This document shows, one piece after another, positions 35,526-46,946 of a DNA stretch of 64,000 nt. Within the stretch, counting starts at the first letter, position 1; each line of letters opens with the position of its first letter. A program made the position numbers and the translations under genes. The stretch covers positions 22,077,233 through 22,141,232 of the forward strand of contig NC_052481.1 of NCBI RefSeq assembly GCF_009730915.1, read 5' to 3'. Origin of the DNA: Dioscorea cayenensis subsp. rotundata (lineage: Eukaryota > Streptophyta > Magnoliopsida > Dioscoreales > Dioscoreaceae). The notes beneath the pieces were generated by a model. It did no database searches, was not told the origin of the DNA, and saw only the letters and a program-made list of their open reading frames with translations.

Positions 35526-38500
35526 ATGATAGGGATGAGTGGGTACCGGGCGGAGGCAGCGGCGGCGGCAGCGGCGGCGGCGCATGTGGCGCAGCAGAGT
35601 AGGAGGAACAAGCTGAGAGTGCAGCCTGGTGGTGCTGGTGAGCAGATGATGCAGGTGAGGGATGTGTTTGATCCTGCGATGTTTTCGTCTTCGGCTGTGA
35701 TGGAGTTTGGTAACCCGGCTGCTGCTGCTGCGGCGGCGGCGGCGGCGGCGGCGGAATTTCAGTATCAAGATGCGGTGGGAGTAGCGGGCATTGATGGATC
35801 TTTGATCGGAACGCAGTATCAGGAGGCGCAAAGCTTGCAGTTTTCGACGGCGTATTGCCAGAATGGGCTTCAGGAAGTGGTGACTTCGTCGGCGATGAAT
35901 CAAGGGATGGGAATGGCGGGGTGGGATGGAGGTAATGAGCTCTTGCTTCTTCCTAGCCCTAGGATTGATAACACTGGGTCGGTTTGGATGGGAAGAGAGC
36001 ATCAGCAATGGAATGGGGAAGGGGAGTTCAGTGCGACTCAAGGGCTTTCGTTGTCTCTAGCTTCGAATCCGGCATCGGTTCAGCAGTTTGAGGGATTGCA
36101 GAGCTCGCAAGGGGGGAATGAGGTTGGGGTTTTGGGATCTTATGCCAAGTTTGTGGCTTCAAATCGAGGGTATAATACTCAATGTGAGGGATTTCATGGT
36201 GCTGTTGGTTCATCTATGGATGTTCGCCGGGCGGTTGGACCGCTGGGGCCTTTCACCGGCTACGCTACCATCTTGAAGAGCTCGAAGTTCTTGAAGCCGG
36301 CGCAGCAGCTGTTGATAGAGTTCTGCAACGCGGTCATTGGCCCGAATGTTGGCCGTGATGCTGCTGAGAAAGAGGGGGGTGGGGGTGTTCGTGGTGGTGA
36401 TTCAGGAGCTTGTTTGTCTTCATTGTATGGATCCACTGAGATTAATGGTGATGGTGGGAGTGGTTCTAGTCATCGGCCTGAGTTTCAGCAGAAGAAGGCG
36501 AAGCTACTGGTAATGCAGGAAGAGGTCAGTGTGTACTGATTGAATTCTTTTGGTTTTGTGATTATCTTGATTAGAAATACTGATTAGAAGTTGTCAAATC
36601 AGTGAATTTATTTGCTTGTGGGTGTTTCTTCTTGTCGTTTTTCTTACGCCTGATATGCACTATGGAATTCTTCACTAGATAAGTCCATGGAATACTTGTC
36701 CTAGCAAGATAACAGTGAACTTTTTAAGTGTAAAGCTGATGATGATAATGTTCATCACAAGGGTACTGATACACACACTGTAGGAGCTGTTATTATGCTG
36801 AAGAAAAGCACAAAATATCATCTTTGCAAATCTTGCTGCTCATTTGAAGTTGAATATATGCTGAGTGTGGTTGATTAATTAGATGGGAAAATCAGGTAGG
36901 ACAACATGAACAGTGATAGCTTGTAGGATTATGGAATGAGGTCACAAGCTAAGTGAAGTTGGGAATAATTTCATGATTATTTGTTATGCTCTTTACCTTC
37001 CTATTGACATTACTTCTTAGTCTTTTCTATTTCTTAATTTTTCTTAATTCCATTAGCTATGGAATGCTCCTTTCACATGTATTGAAATATGGTGTCTCGT
37101 CAAGGTATTTTTGTCCTACTTAAATTATGTAATTTTAAAAATAGTTTCTTCGTACATAGCTATTCTTCTCAGCGTAACTTGCGAGTGTTGTTGTACATCT
37201 TATAAGGGGTGCTCAGAATTGTGTCAACTTCGTTTTACTCAAGGTTATAGAGAGGTTCTCATGTGTCACTTTAATTAGAATTGGCTTTGTCATTCAGCAG
37301 CATGTTTATGCCTTTGGTTGTAATGGGATTTTTTTTTTGTGTCACATTTATTGCAAGTTTATTGTGTTGTATATCATGGAAGTGTAATCTCTATTTTTTT
37401 CCACTATATTATATCTTAATATTGACACATTGGATACAAATAACTTGCGAAACTTTGGCAAGGTTTCTGAATTTGTGAGAGAACCATATCGAGCTTAAAT
37501 GTCAGTAGTAAACAAATGCATGTCTAGTGTCTTCTTGATGTAAAATCTTATCAAATTTATTGAAAGGCGCAATGTCTTCTTGCATGTTCTTGGAGTTATG
37601 GATGTACTGGGTCTCAATGGGTTGTCATTTCCTTATGGTATATGGCAGTCTTTATGAATCCATTTTCTATGCCAAAATAGTTGATGGACTACTGCATCAT
37701 CCCCTAATTAGTGAATAAGTATTCAGTTCATCCCCATAAGAAAATGCAAGGTATGTCAATTTTAATTGAAGAATATGCCTTTCACAGAAACCTGTTGCAC
37801 ATGAGAAGTTACCTCATAAAAGTTTTCTATTCGCCATAAATGCATGTCTTCTACCATTAGTAGGAATTTATTCGAGTGAAATGAATGTTCCTTCGGTAAT
37901 GATAATCTGGTCTGTGTGATCAATTGATTGAACATGGCTCACTCAATTATCTGCTGAATGTGGATTGAGCGTAAATTGCTACTCAATGAAGGAAAATGAA
38001 GCTCATCCAATAGACTTGTACAGCTCATTTGTTTTGGCAGGGTAATAATGCCAAATTACTTGCCTTTTTGGAGGTTAGATTATTGGGAAATTAAATGTAT
38101 GTGATGGCAAGTGGTTTTGTGATCAAGGCAAAGAGTAATACTTCCATTGTTCCTAAAATTTGAAAGGATAATTAGCTGAGATTTTCATGCAAATTGGCTT
38201 TTAGTTGGCTCTTTTAACTGTCTCTATGAATCCTTTTAGTTCATGCCTAATGATCTTTAGTTCAGTTGATTTCCTTTAAATGAAGTCGCCAATCATGTTT
38301 ACACCTGAAACTCAGCTGTTCCATGAATTAGCAGGTATGCAGAAGATACAAGCAATATCACCAGCAGATGCAAATGGTGGTCTCGGCATTCGAATCAGTC
38401 GCAGGTCTCAGCACTGCCACACCCTACACCTCATTGGCCCTCAAGGCTGTGTCCAAGCATTTCCGATGCATAAAGAATGCGATATCAGATCAAATCCGGC

Positions 38501-39668
38501 ACATGAGCAAAATGCTTGGAGAGGAATTAATGTCTTCACCAAGCTCCAGCAAAGCCGATAACCATATCTCAAGGTCTAAATTCATCGACCAAGGCCTTCG
38601 CAAGTCAACTGATACCGGCTTCACCGAACATAGTCCACCGGTTTGGAGGCCCCAAAGAGGTCTCCCGGAGCGTTCAGTTGCTGTTCTCAGAGCCTGGTTG
38701 TTTGAACATTTCCTTCATCCGTAGGTTTTCTTCTCTGAGTCTTGTTACGTACACACACATGGATTGTATCATGCACGTCTTTCTGGTTGAGGAGACAACT
38801 CATGCACGTGTGCACTACGTACTGTTGTTTTTTTCCTCAGGTATCCAACTGATACGGATAAACACATGTTGGCAACTCAGACAGGGCTCTCCAGGAACCA
38901 GGTAATCTTTCCAAGTTCCGTCTCTCATGATTCGCTGTTCACAGTGTGCTTCTTAAGCCATGCAATGACACTATGTTGCTGAGCTTTTAGGGTTAGGGTT
39001 AGGGCTTTTTATGGACAAAGCATGTGAGCAGACCTGCAATGCTGGCGTGTGAGCAGTGCTTTAATCGATGGTCACTGTTTGACTATCATGCGATCCATGC
39101 AACAATATTCAAACAATTTAATCATGTCATGTCAGTAGGTGAACTGGAACTAAACATCTGTGGTGTTTCTTGTTGTTTGTTTGACTAGGTTTCAAACTGG
39201 TTCATCAATGCCAGGGTGAGGCTGTGGAAGCCAATGGTTGAGGAAATACACATGCTTGAGACTAAAGGCATTGCTGAAATGAACCTCAATGCTGGTAACA
39301 AGAACGAAGGGAAGATGGTAATGAATAAAGATCAACAAGGATCGGAGGCACAGTCAAGCAAGCCTGGTTCGGATTGCTCGTCGATGGTGTCAGCTCAGAA
39401 CAATGAGCGTTTCCGGAATTTGGAGCAGTGGCACCGGGAAAAAAGATCAAGGATGGAGGAGTGTAGTATTGTTCCAGGTGGCATCGATGGCGGGTTGATG
39501 AGTTTCTACCATGGTGGTATGGAAATGGGTGGACTAGGAGCGGTGTCTCTGACACTGGGCCTCCGGCATAGTGACGGAGCAGCAGGCACTGCCCAGCAGC
39601 CTCCCCCGCCGCAGCAGCAGATGACAAGGCACTTTGGCAGTCAAGTGGTTCATGACTTTGTTGCCTAA
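35526..39668 (+). CDS. BEL1-like (BELL) TALE homeodomain transcription factor
   Basis: Four exons: 35526-36524, 38335-38720, 38841-38901, 39189-39668; frames close to 641 aa, normal for BELL proteins. N-terminal half: two poly-Ala tracts (about 11-19 and 65-76), the ZIBEL-type GLSLSLAS (about 173), and the SKY box [20 protein letters not shown] (about 240-260, with Phe for Tyr). The BELL domain (about 320-400) spans exon 1/2: [35 protein letters not shown]. The homeodomain (about 440-503) has the TALE loop [18 protein letters not shown] and recognition helix [20 protein letters not shown] second ZIBEL-like VSLTLGLRH is near 600. BELL proteins pair with KNOX factors to control meristem and organ identity. 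Upstream ATG ambiguity is minor. Confidence 0.95.
38985..39004 (+). repeat. Short telomere-like repeat in BELL intron 3
   Basis: Three consecutive (T)TAGGG units. Short interstitial telomeric motifs are common in plant introns and promoters; no function is implied. Confidence 0.8.
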
Positions 39669-40223
39669 ATCAGATGTAAATGATCTTAAGGTTCATGAAA
39701 TGGGGCTCAGATCAATTAAAAGTTTTTGGTGGTTCATATGAGCCATAGTGATTGTTGTAAAAGAATGTATCTGTGTGCATACAAGTAGTTGATGATCAAA
39801 ACTCTTGACAGATACAATTTAGAACCCAGTTTAGAATCCTTTTTTATCAATTTCAGCAAATTTGCTTTTAATATTTAAAATTAAATTGGTAAAATACAAT
39901 TTTATGATACTTTTTTTTGACAGCAATTGCCAATATGAGCAAATTCGTGGAAGATTAAAGACAAATAAACATTCAATGTAAATATAATAACTATGTCCCC
40001 CATTTCACATGCAAATAGGATTAGAATTGAGAGCAATTGAACACCAAGGAAACAATGCCTCTAGAATTTCATCTGAGCTTGGATAAAAACATAACTTGGA
40101 TAATCAGAACTCATCTTCAGTGCATCAAGAAGTTTAAATGGATATAATGAACAAGCACAACAATATATTTCTGAAAGAAAACCATAACTCAGCTAAATTC
40201 AAGACTGATAACTATATTGATGA
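39669..40223. other. Convergent 3' ends of the BELL and DNL genes
   Basis: 555 bp between two stop codons on opposite strands. It must hold both 3' UTRs. AT-rich; nothing else recognised. Confidence 0.6.
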
Positions 40224-41424
40224 TTATGAGGATTTCATAGTACCAATTAAATCCTCGAGAGTAAGATTTAAAGTGTCGATAGAACCTTTGCGCACGTCTT
40301 GGCCTTGAGCAGCCAAGAGATCCTCAACACTCCCGGGTTCTCCGAACCACCCGAGTCTGTCTGCAATCAGGTGGAGATTACTGCATCCTTCACACCGTGC
40401 CACCACAACTCCTTTCTCATAAGATTCCCGGCACAATGTCTTCACAGACCTTGTCTCACAGACTTTGCAGGTAAATACCATCACCATATCATGCCTCGCC
40501 GAAGGTTTTAAGTTGGAGAAGGCGGTGAATTTGACATTAGGGTCCTTCATGGAAGTAGTATCAGCCATTTGAACAGAGGTTGAAGGAGAATTTGAATCAT
40601 TATAAGAAGTCTTTGGGTCATTCAAATCTTCATCAGATATGTTTACTGTTTCATGTATACCTCTAACAACATTTCTTTTCTGGAAAGGCAGTGCAAGTCC
40701 TGAACCAAAAAATAAGGCAAAGAACAGAGTAATACGGATTGAAATATGCCACGAAAAATTGGGATTGAATACATTACATTTGGATTGAAAAAAAAAATCG
40801 TTTCCATTCCACAAACTCAAACACCAAAAAAAAACATTCTTTCTCAAAAAATATTGGTATTCCATTCCACAAACTCAAACAAAGAAAAGGAATAATCTTT
40901 CCGCTGCAACAGGTAAGTTGGTTTTTCACACTTATCAAAAAAATAGATAAAAAAATAAAATAAATCTCTCTTACTTATCTACTTCCATAAATTCAATCAT
41001 GGAGACAAATCAATACTGATTCACATAAAAAAAGAAGGATAAAGAAAAGGGGTTCTCATTAACAAATCTTCAGAAGGATTAAAAATTCTCCATTTTCTAA
41101 GACCTTCAGTATCAAAACATAGTTAAAAAAGTCTCGCCTTTTAAGATCAAACACATACTATTCTTCATTAAAAACCAATACAAAAAAAAAAGCTTTTCTT
41201 TTTCCTTAATCTTTCTAAGAATTATATTACCATGTTGAGGGAGGACTTCAATAAACATAAAAGGACATGAAAAATCTCCATGAAACATGACAAGATGATC
41301 AAATTGAAGCATCAAAGAAAGAAAAGTTCATGGCCATGAATGAGAAAGTACCTTGGGATTGAGGCCGATGATGGGATAAGAGAGAGGCGAGACGGCTTCG
41401 AAGCAGCAGCCGAGCAACCGCCAT
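40224..41424 (-). CDS. DNL-type zinc-finger protein (Zim17/Hep1-like), probably mitochondrial
   Basis: Two exons on the minus strand: 41424-41352 and 40699-40224; frames close to 182 aa. Exon 1 begins MAVARLLLRSRLASLLSHH, an Arg-rich, acid-free presequence typical of mitochondrial import. The zf-DNL domain (about 95-160) has Cys102-x2-Cys105 and Cys127-x2-Cys130 for zinc, with HLIADRLGWFGEPGSVEDLL following. Family members (yeast Zim17/Tim15/Hep1, human DNLZ) keep organellar Hsp70 soluble and active. The reading frame of exon 2 extends upstream to 40865, but the residues before 40699 are intronic: a TTTGGTTCAG acceptor joins exactly in frame with exon 1. Plastid targeting is an alternative that sequence alone cannot exclude. 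Confidence 0.9.
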
Positions 41425-41505
41425 CGGAGAACATCCAAAACCCTCGCAACGTCCTCTTTGATCTCTCTCACCCTCAATTTAGGGCATAAAAACTTCTTAT
41501 TGGCT

Positions 41506-41545
41506 GGCCCAACAAAGGCCCAGGCCCAGCTAATACATTTGGGCC
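41506..41545 (-). promoter_or_regulatory. Cluster of four Site II (TGGGCC/GGCCCA) elements
   Basis: GGCCCA at 41506-41511, 41517-41522 and 41523-41528, and TGGGCC at 41540-41545, all within 40 bp and 82-121 bp upstream of the DNL gene's ATG. Site II elements (TGGGCC/T) are bound by TCP factors and are enriched in promoters of plant genes for mitochondrial and ribosomal proteins, matching the predicted product. Confidence 0.65.
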
Positions 41546-42227
41546 TAAATCAATACTTCCACAAAGCTTAATAATTTTTTTTCTTTCTTTTTTTTTATTT
41601 ATTAAAAAAAACATAATTATTATCAAATTCCTAGATTTATGACCTAAATCCATAGTTTATATTAAACTAAAAATTTGATGAAATACTTACAATGAGGTAC
41701 CAGATATTATTAGTTTTAATCATAAATTAGACCCATGAGTGCGATGTCCCGCACCACGTGCGTATTTTATTCTGGAAATATATACCACTTCAAACCAATC
41801 CTTCGAAATTCATAGAACCTACGCGCTGACCTCTTCCCAAAGTCAAAATCATTCATCAACCGAAATTGTTGAGGTTTAATAAATCCTCAAATAATCTCCA
41901 CAGCAGCAGAACCTTTGATATGTTAATTAAAAAATTAAATCATTTTTAAATAGTTTATATCAAATACATATTTTTCTTAAAAAAAAATTATAATAAATGT
42001 AAATATATACCTTCCGACTCAGACAAAGTCTCAACCGCATCTTCCACACCAGCCTGGAACGCATCATCATCAATACCTAACCATGCCCGTACACAGCCAC
42101 AACCATCTTTGAGATCCGTGCAACGTCTCGCCACATGCCACGTCACTCTTCAAGAAAACTATAAGCATTCGTTGTATTGTAACTCTCTAATCTCTATCCT
42201 CATCCTCCATCGATCGATCCCCGGCCC
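41546..42227. other. Shared upstream region of the divergent DNL and pseudokinase genes
   Basis: AT-rich 680 bp. CCACGTGCG at about 41755 contains a CACGTG G-box, and ACTATAAGCA near 42158 is a weak TATA candidate for the kinase gene. Nothing else recognised. Confidence 0.4.
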
Positions 42228-43505
42228 ATGATCTGGAGATCGAAGCGGATGTGCAAATCCCGAGGCGACGCCCTCGCCACGGAGCCCAAACCCAGACCGT
42301 CCGATCATATCTCGAGATCCAGATCTCAACCCTCCACTACCCTCAACTCCTCCTCCTCCTCCTCCGCCACCGCCGCCGCCGCCGCCGCCACAACCAGCAG
42401 CTCGAGCTCCAGCTCCAGAGCCACCGCATCTTCGTCATCGTCGTCGAGCCGCACCTCCCTCGCCAGCGTCCGTGCTTCGCTCCCCGAAACCCCAATCATC
42501 TACCACTTCCGCGAGATCTCCACCGCCACTAACGGCTTCCTTTCTCCCCGCCTCTCATCGTCCTCCTCCTCATGGCGCTGCTCCTTGCGCGGCCGCGATG
42601 TCGTCGTTGTCCAGCGCCGCTTCCTCTCCGGCGACCCCTCCACCCTTCCCACCCGTCTCTCCGCCCTCTCCCGCGCTCACCACTCCGCCATAATCCCTCT
42701 CCTTGGCGCCTCCTTCGTCTCCCCTCATCTCTATCTCGTCTATGAATACGCTCCTGGAGCTTCTCTTTCTCTTCTTCTACGAAACCCTAGAAACCCTAGT
42801 TTCACCCCGCTTTCATCCTGGTCTTCTCGCGTCCAGATCGCCGCCGACGTCGCCCAGGGGCTTGACTACATCCACCAGCACTCCCCAGCTTCCCTCAATG
42901 GCGCTGCTCCCATCCACAACCGCATCAAGAGCTCCAGCATCATCGTCTCCGACTCAGATCTCCGCGCCCGCATCTGCCACTTCGGCGCCGCGGCTTTATC
43001 CGGCGAGATCCCTAATGATTCCACGGCCCCCAACACGTCCTTGATCCAGGGCACAAGAGGTTATATGGCGCCGGAGGTGATCGCCGGTGGTTCGATCTCC
43101 CCGAGTTCAGACATCTTCGCCTTCGGTGTGGTCCTCCTCGAACTACTCTCCGGCAAGGAAGCACTAAAATACAATTTTCCGACTGAGAAGATGGTTGTGG
43201 AGAGAACCTCAGTGATCGAGACGGCGAGGGAGACGATCGGGGCCGGTGACGAGGATGCGGACGACGAGGAGAGATCGGGGAGGGTGAGGAGGTGGATGGA
43301 TATGCGGCTCCGAGATTCGTTCCCAGTGGCGTCGGCGGAGAAGCTCATAAGGGTAGCACTCCGGTGTGTGGCGGAGGAGGCGACGGCGCGGCCGGGGATG
43401 GAGTGGGTCGCCGGCAAGATCTCGAAGGTCTTGCTGGAGTCCAAAGAGTGGGAGAAAAGGATCCAGATGCCCACCGACATCTCCGTCTCTCTCGCTCCAC
43501 GATGA
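42228..43505 (+). CDS. Receptor-like cytoplasmic kinase homologue, predicted pseudokinase
   Basis: Single GC-rich exon, 425 aa; an internal ATG at 42249 (MCKSRGD) is an alternative start. No signal peptide or membrane segment. Residues 25-85 are a low-complexity Ser/Thr/Ala linker. The kinase-like domain (about 90-400) starts at YHFREISTATNGF. Fold landmarks remain: YLVYEYAPGASL (hinge), GLDYIHQHSP (helix E), GTRGYMAPEVI, SDIFAFGVVLLELLSGKEAL and CVAEEATARPGM. The catalytic core is degraded: VVVVQRRF where VAVK is expected (about 124), IHNRIKSSSI where HRDLKxxNI is expected (about 229), and CHFGAA where DFG is expected (about 251). It therefore probably binds partners rather than phosphorylating. 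Closest in style to LysM-RLK-related cytoplasmic kinases, a tentative match. No frameshift, so this is a gene, not a pseudogene. Confidence 0.88.
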   Translation: MIWRSKRMCKSRGDALATEPKPRPSDHISRSRSQPSTTLNSSSSSSATAAAAAATTSSSSSSSRATASSSSSSSRTSLASVRASLPETPIIYHFREISTATNGFLSPRLSSSSSSWRCSLRGRDVVVVQRRFLSGDPSTLPTRLSALSRAHHSAIIPLLGASFVSPHLYLVYEYAPGASLSLLLRNPRNPSFTPLSSWSSRVQIAADVAQGLDYIHQHSPASLNGAAPIHNRIKSSSIIVSDSDLRARICHFGAAALSGEIPNDSTAPNTSLIQGTRGYMAPEVIAGGSISPSSDIFAFGVVLLELLSGKEALKYNFPTEKMVVERTSVIETARETIGAGDEDADDEERSGRVRRWMDMRLRDSFPVASAEKLIRVALRCVAEEATARPGMEWVAGKISKVLLESKEWEKRIQMPTDISVSLAPR

Positions 43506-45590
43506 CGACGACGACGACCCTTTTTTTTTTTTAAAGAAATTTTTTTAAAAAAAAACACTGAGGATTGTGATTGGAGTGGCAAGGTTGTAAATTTTTGAAA
43601 AGTTGAGGTTCTAATTGTAAATAAATTGTCTTTATATATATATATATATATTAAAAAAAGGAGCTGACTATATTAGGGGATTTGGCTTTAATATTTATTT
43701 ATTTATTTATTTATTAGTTAGTGGTGATTGTCATGTTTGTTCTTTGCTTCCTTCTTTTTTTACAATTTATTTTTCTTTGTTTTTTTCCATGCATTCAATT
43801 GATAATTGTGACTATTTGCAAAATTAATGGCATTATTTTTTTTCCTCTATTTAGTTTTAGTTATGAAAAACATTTAATTTACGGATTTAGTTATAATGTA
43901 AATTTATTTGTGGCCCTATTGTAACACGATAATTACACTAATTAGTCACTTCTAGTAGATCTTTCATTTTTATTTTCATTTTTATTTTTTGGTTATTTTA
44001 TCATATTTTTTTGAAAAAGTTGTAATTTATTTAATTTTTATTAATATATATATAGATATATATATAGATTTATTGATAAAGTTGCATTTATAGTTTGGAT
44101 TCAATGTCCAAGTTCATTAATTTTTAATTTATTAATTAAAACATTTTCGTCATAATATACATAGCTAATATTATTAATTTATTTACGAAGATTTTTAAAT
44201 ATCTACAAAGATTTAACTATAAAGGAGATAATTGTGTAAATATATATATATATATATATATATATTACTCTGAATATGAAAATTCATGATTTATACATTT
44301 AAAAGCAAAAAAGCAATTGATTTTTTCAATTTAGAACAAAATTTTATATTCATTTTGTTCACGAGCGAAAAGATTGACTAGTGTTGAATTTTGATTTTTT
44401 GCTTTATTTATTCATCTTAGTTCCAAAAAACAGCACGCTTACACGCTTCTATCAAACATGACATTAAGAAACAAAAAAATTGTTATACTTTTAATAATAT
44501 TTATTGTTATCCAAACTAAATGCTCAATCAAGTCAAAACAAAACACTAAATCACACCTCCCTCAACAAAGAAGATAACCATTAAAGAGAAAAAATCAATC
44601 AAGTTATCATATTAAAACTAATGAATATAAATATTCAAACAAACTGTCACTTATAACTTCTAAGGACCATATCTTCTGGTTATAATATTAATTTTTTTTT
44701 TAATGTGAAGATGAGTGATTAAGTTGGAAAAAAAAAAAAAATCTATAAGTATTTGCGAGATAAGTGAGAGCGGAGCTAATGCACACATAAGCATTAATAT
44801 AAACTGTAGATAATCACTACTCACACTTTTAAAAATATACTTTTATTTATGATTTCAACTCTTTATTACTTATCAAAAATTCTAATAGAGACTCGACTAC
44901 CAATAGACTACCTATCTAGTTTGCACAATGATATTAAAAAACTATAGGCTGTGTCTTTGTTAGGCCAACGGTCACCAAACCGTTCCCTTTCCCGCGCTGG
45001 GCTTCGATGGGAAACGCTTGGAACCCAACTAACTTTTGAATTAAAACACTGGGAAACGCGTTTTTCATTAATGCTTTTTTTTTACCCAACCACTTAAATA
45101 GCTAATAAATTGGCACGCATTTTATGAATGTTTATGAATTTAAAGATTGAATTAGAGATTTTTTTTAATTAAAAAAAAAAATTAAAGATAAATTTAATAA
45201 CATAAAAAGTACATGGGTTAGATTGGTATCTACCAAGAAAAAAAAAACAAAATACTACTTCCAACATCCATTGGCAAACTCAAGAAACTTATGCTCTCCA
45301 CAACCAAACATTCAATTGAGGACAAATTGCATTCTAGTTACATTCAATTTCTGTCCAAATTTTGACAAAAGATGTCAGTGAAAATTCATAAATCACTTCT
45401 TTAAAATGCACAGTGTTTTTTTTGACTGCCATGTCCTATACTTTTCTTTTCTTATACCAACCCTTTTCAAAATTCATGATTCTTCCTAAATTTTCACCAA
45501 ATTGGTTAACAAAACACTTGAAAATTTTTTACTTAATTTATTACCAAAAAAAATCATACAGTGAGAAAAAAAATTAATTAGAATTATTCG
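43506..45590. other. Kinase 3' flank and AT-rich spacer with a possible transposon end
   Basis: No gene. Microsatellites: (TA)n 43634-43652, (TTTA)n about 43696-43715, (TA)n about 44238-44267. At 44948-45070 a GC-richer block (GGCCAACGGTCACCAAACCG, then GATGGGAAACGC and GGGAAACGCG) looks like the terminal region of a plant DNA transposon, but I found no matching opposite end. Confidence 0.4.
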
Positions 45591-46946
45591 GATTAATCAC
45601 AGCCGTTGAATTTTATCATCATTACATAAAGACACACATGAGCGACAGCATCAGCCGTACATTGATGATCATCCGGCCCCACGATGAGCTCGGAAGTCAC
45701 AGCTCAGAGGTAGGACCCACAGCACCATTACCAGCACAAAAGTGGGCCCCGATTACTGACACGTGTCAGATAGATGCTCTTCATCGTAAGATTCCTCCAG
45801 TTCAACAACAACCCCCCCGTGATGATGTAGTATGAATAAGGGCACCACCACCCCTTCGCTTTCTTATTCTGGACCCTTGTTCCTTGGGGAATCTTGGCCG
45901 TACACGTCACCCTCACGCGCCAGCATCGAACGGCTCAGATCGTGTTGAAAGATCCAACGGCTGATTCGACGTGGCCGCGCCGTTTAAATCGAGGTTTTTA
46001 GCGTCCCGCGACGTCCGCGAGATCCATTTCTCTCGTTCTCGCGCTCGATCTTTCGATCTTTCTTTGATTTCAAGATCGATACCTCGCGTTCGTCGTCGAT
46101 CGGTTCAGTTCGGGGTGAGTTCTTGTTTCGATTAAGTGTGTGTGTATGTGTTTTTTTTTTTCTTTGATTAAGATTGGATTCTTGTTCTTCATTGTTGGAT
46201 TATTGAATGTTTTGGTTTCTTTTGAGTTTTTTTTTTTTTGTTAGTTCATGTTGGGATTGTGATCTTGGTTCTGATGTAGTTGTTGTTATTAATTAATTGA
46301 TGTTGTGATTTGATTCATCAAGAAGTGTAGTGTTTGTACAACTACATGGATTTCAATGTTGATAGCTGTGAAATCGAGGGAAGCAACACTGGTGTTAGAT
46401 TGACCATTTTTTGAATTTTTTTTTAGGATGTGTAGTTTGATTTGGGAAAAAAAATTTTATTTTGTGATCACCAGGCTGTTGGAATCTGATGTGTTTTGCA
46501 TTAATGAAAGATTATGATGTTATTATTATTATTATTATTATTATTTAGTAATATTGGGATTTGACTCTTCCCATTATGAAATAAAAAAGTCATTAGTTTA
46601 TTACTTTATCCAAAATAGATTTGCAAGTTGATCTCGTAAGAAACACTTCTACAGTATTCCTAAATCAAAGGTGGAGAGAATCTCATAGAAGAATTATGAT
46701 AGGTCTGCTCATTGTTTTTAAATGGTGAAATAATAAATTTTATGTTGATTTATTATTCTATTCATCTTATCTATATGTATTCTATTTGTTTTGTGTTGTC
46801 AATAAATCATTTTTCAAATATTCTTTCCTCTATAATATATTTGTGGTCAGGGATGTTGCATGCTTTTCCTTTGTGTGTTTTTAAATAAAATGTTGTTTTG
46901 AATATTCATGTATTTTCTTTAAGATTTGAAATCAGGTTTGAAGCTG
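45591..46946 (+). promoter_or_regulatory. Promoter, leader exon and leader intron of the OTU gene
   Basis: CACAGCCGTTGAATTT (45598), ACACGTGTC (about 45759), CGAACGGCTCAGATCG (45927) and GATCCAACGGCTGATTCG (45951) precede a CT-rich leader. A donor CGGG|GTGAGT at 46114/46115 and an acceptor ATCAG|GTTTG at 46935/46936 define an 821 bp intron in the 5' UTR, ending 11 bp before the ATG. The leader exon start is not determined. Confidence 0.5.

Noticed and set aside
35391-36041. Minus-strand 216-codon Arg-rich frame opposite the BELL gene
   Set aside because: It is the complement of the GC-rich poly-Ala coding in BELL exon 1, with no domain and no start context.
38985-39004. Interstitial telomere or chromosome fusion scar
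   Set aside because: Only three TTAGGG-like units inside an intron; such short runs are common by chance and in plant regulatory DNA.
40700-40865. N-terminal extension of the DNL frame (MEYQYFLRKN...)
   Set aside because: Phe-rich intron translation. The TTCAG acceptor at 40700 joins perfectly with a mitochondrial presequence exon at 41352-41424.
46926-46946. Earlier in-frame start for the OTU gene
   Set aside because: No ATG there, and 46926-46935 is intronic by the acceptor at 46935. The ATG at 46947 is used.
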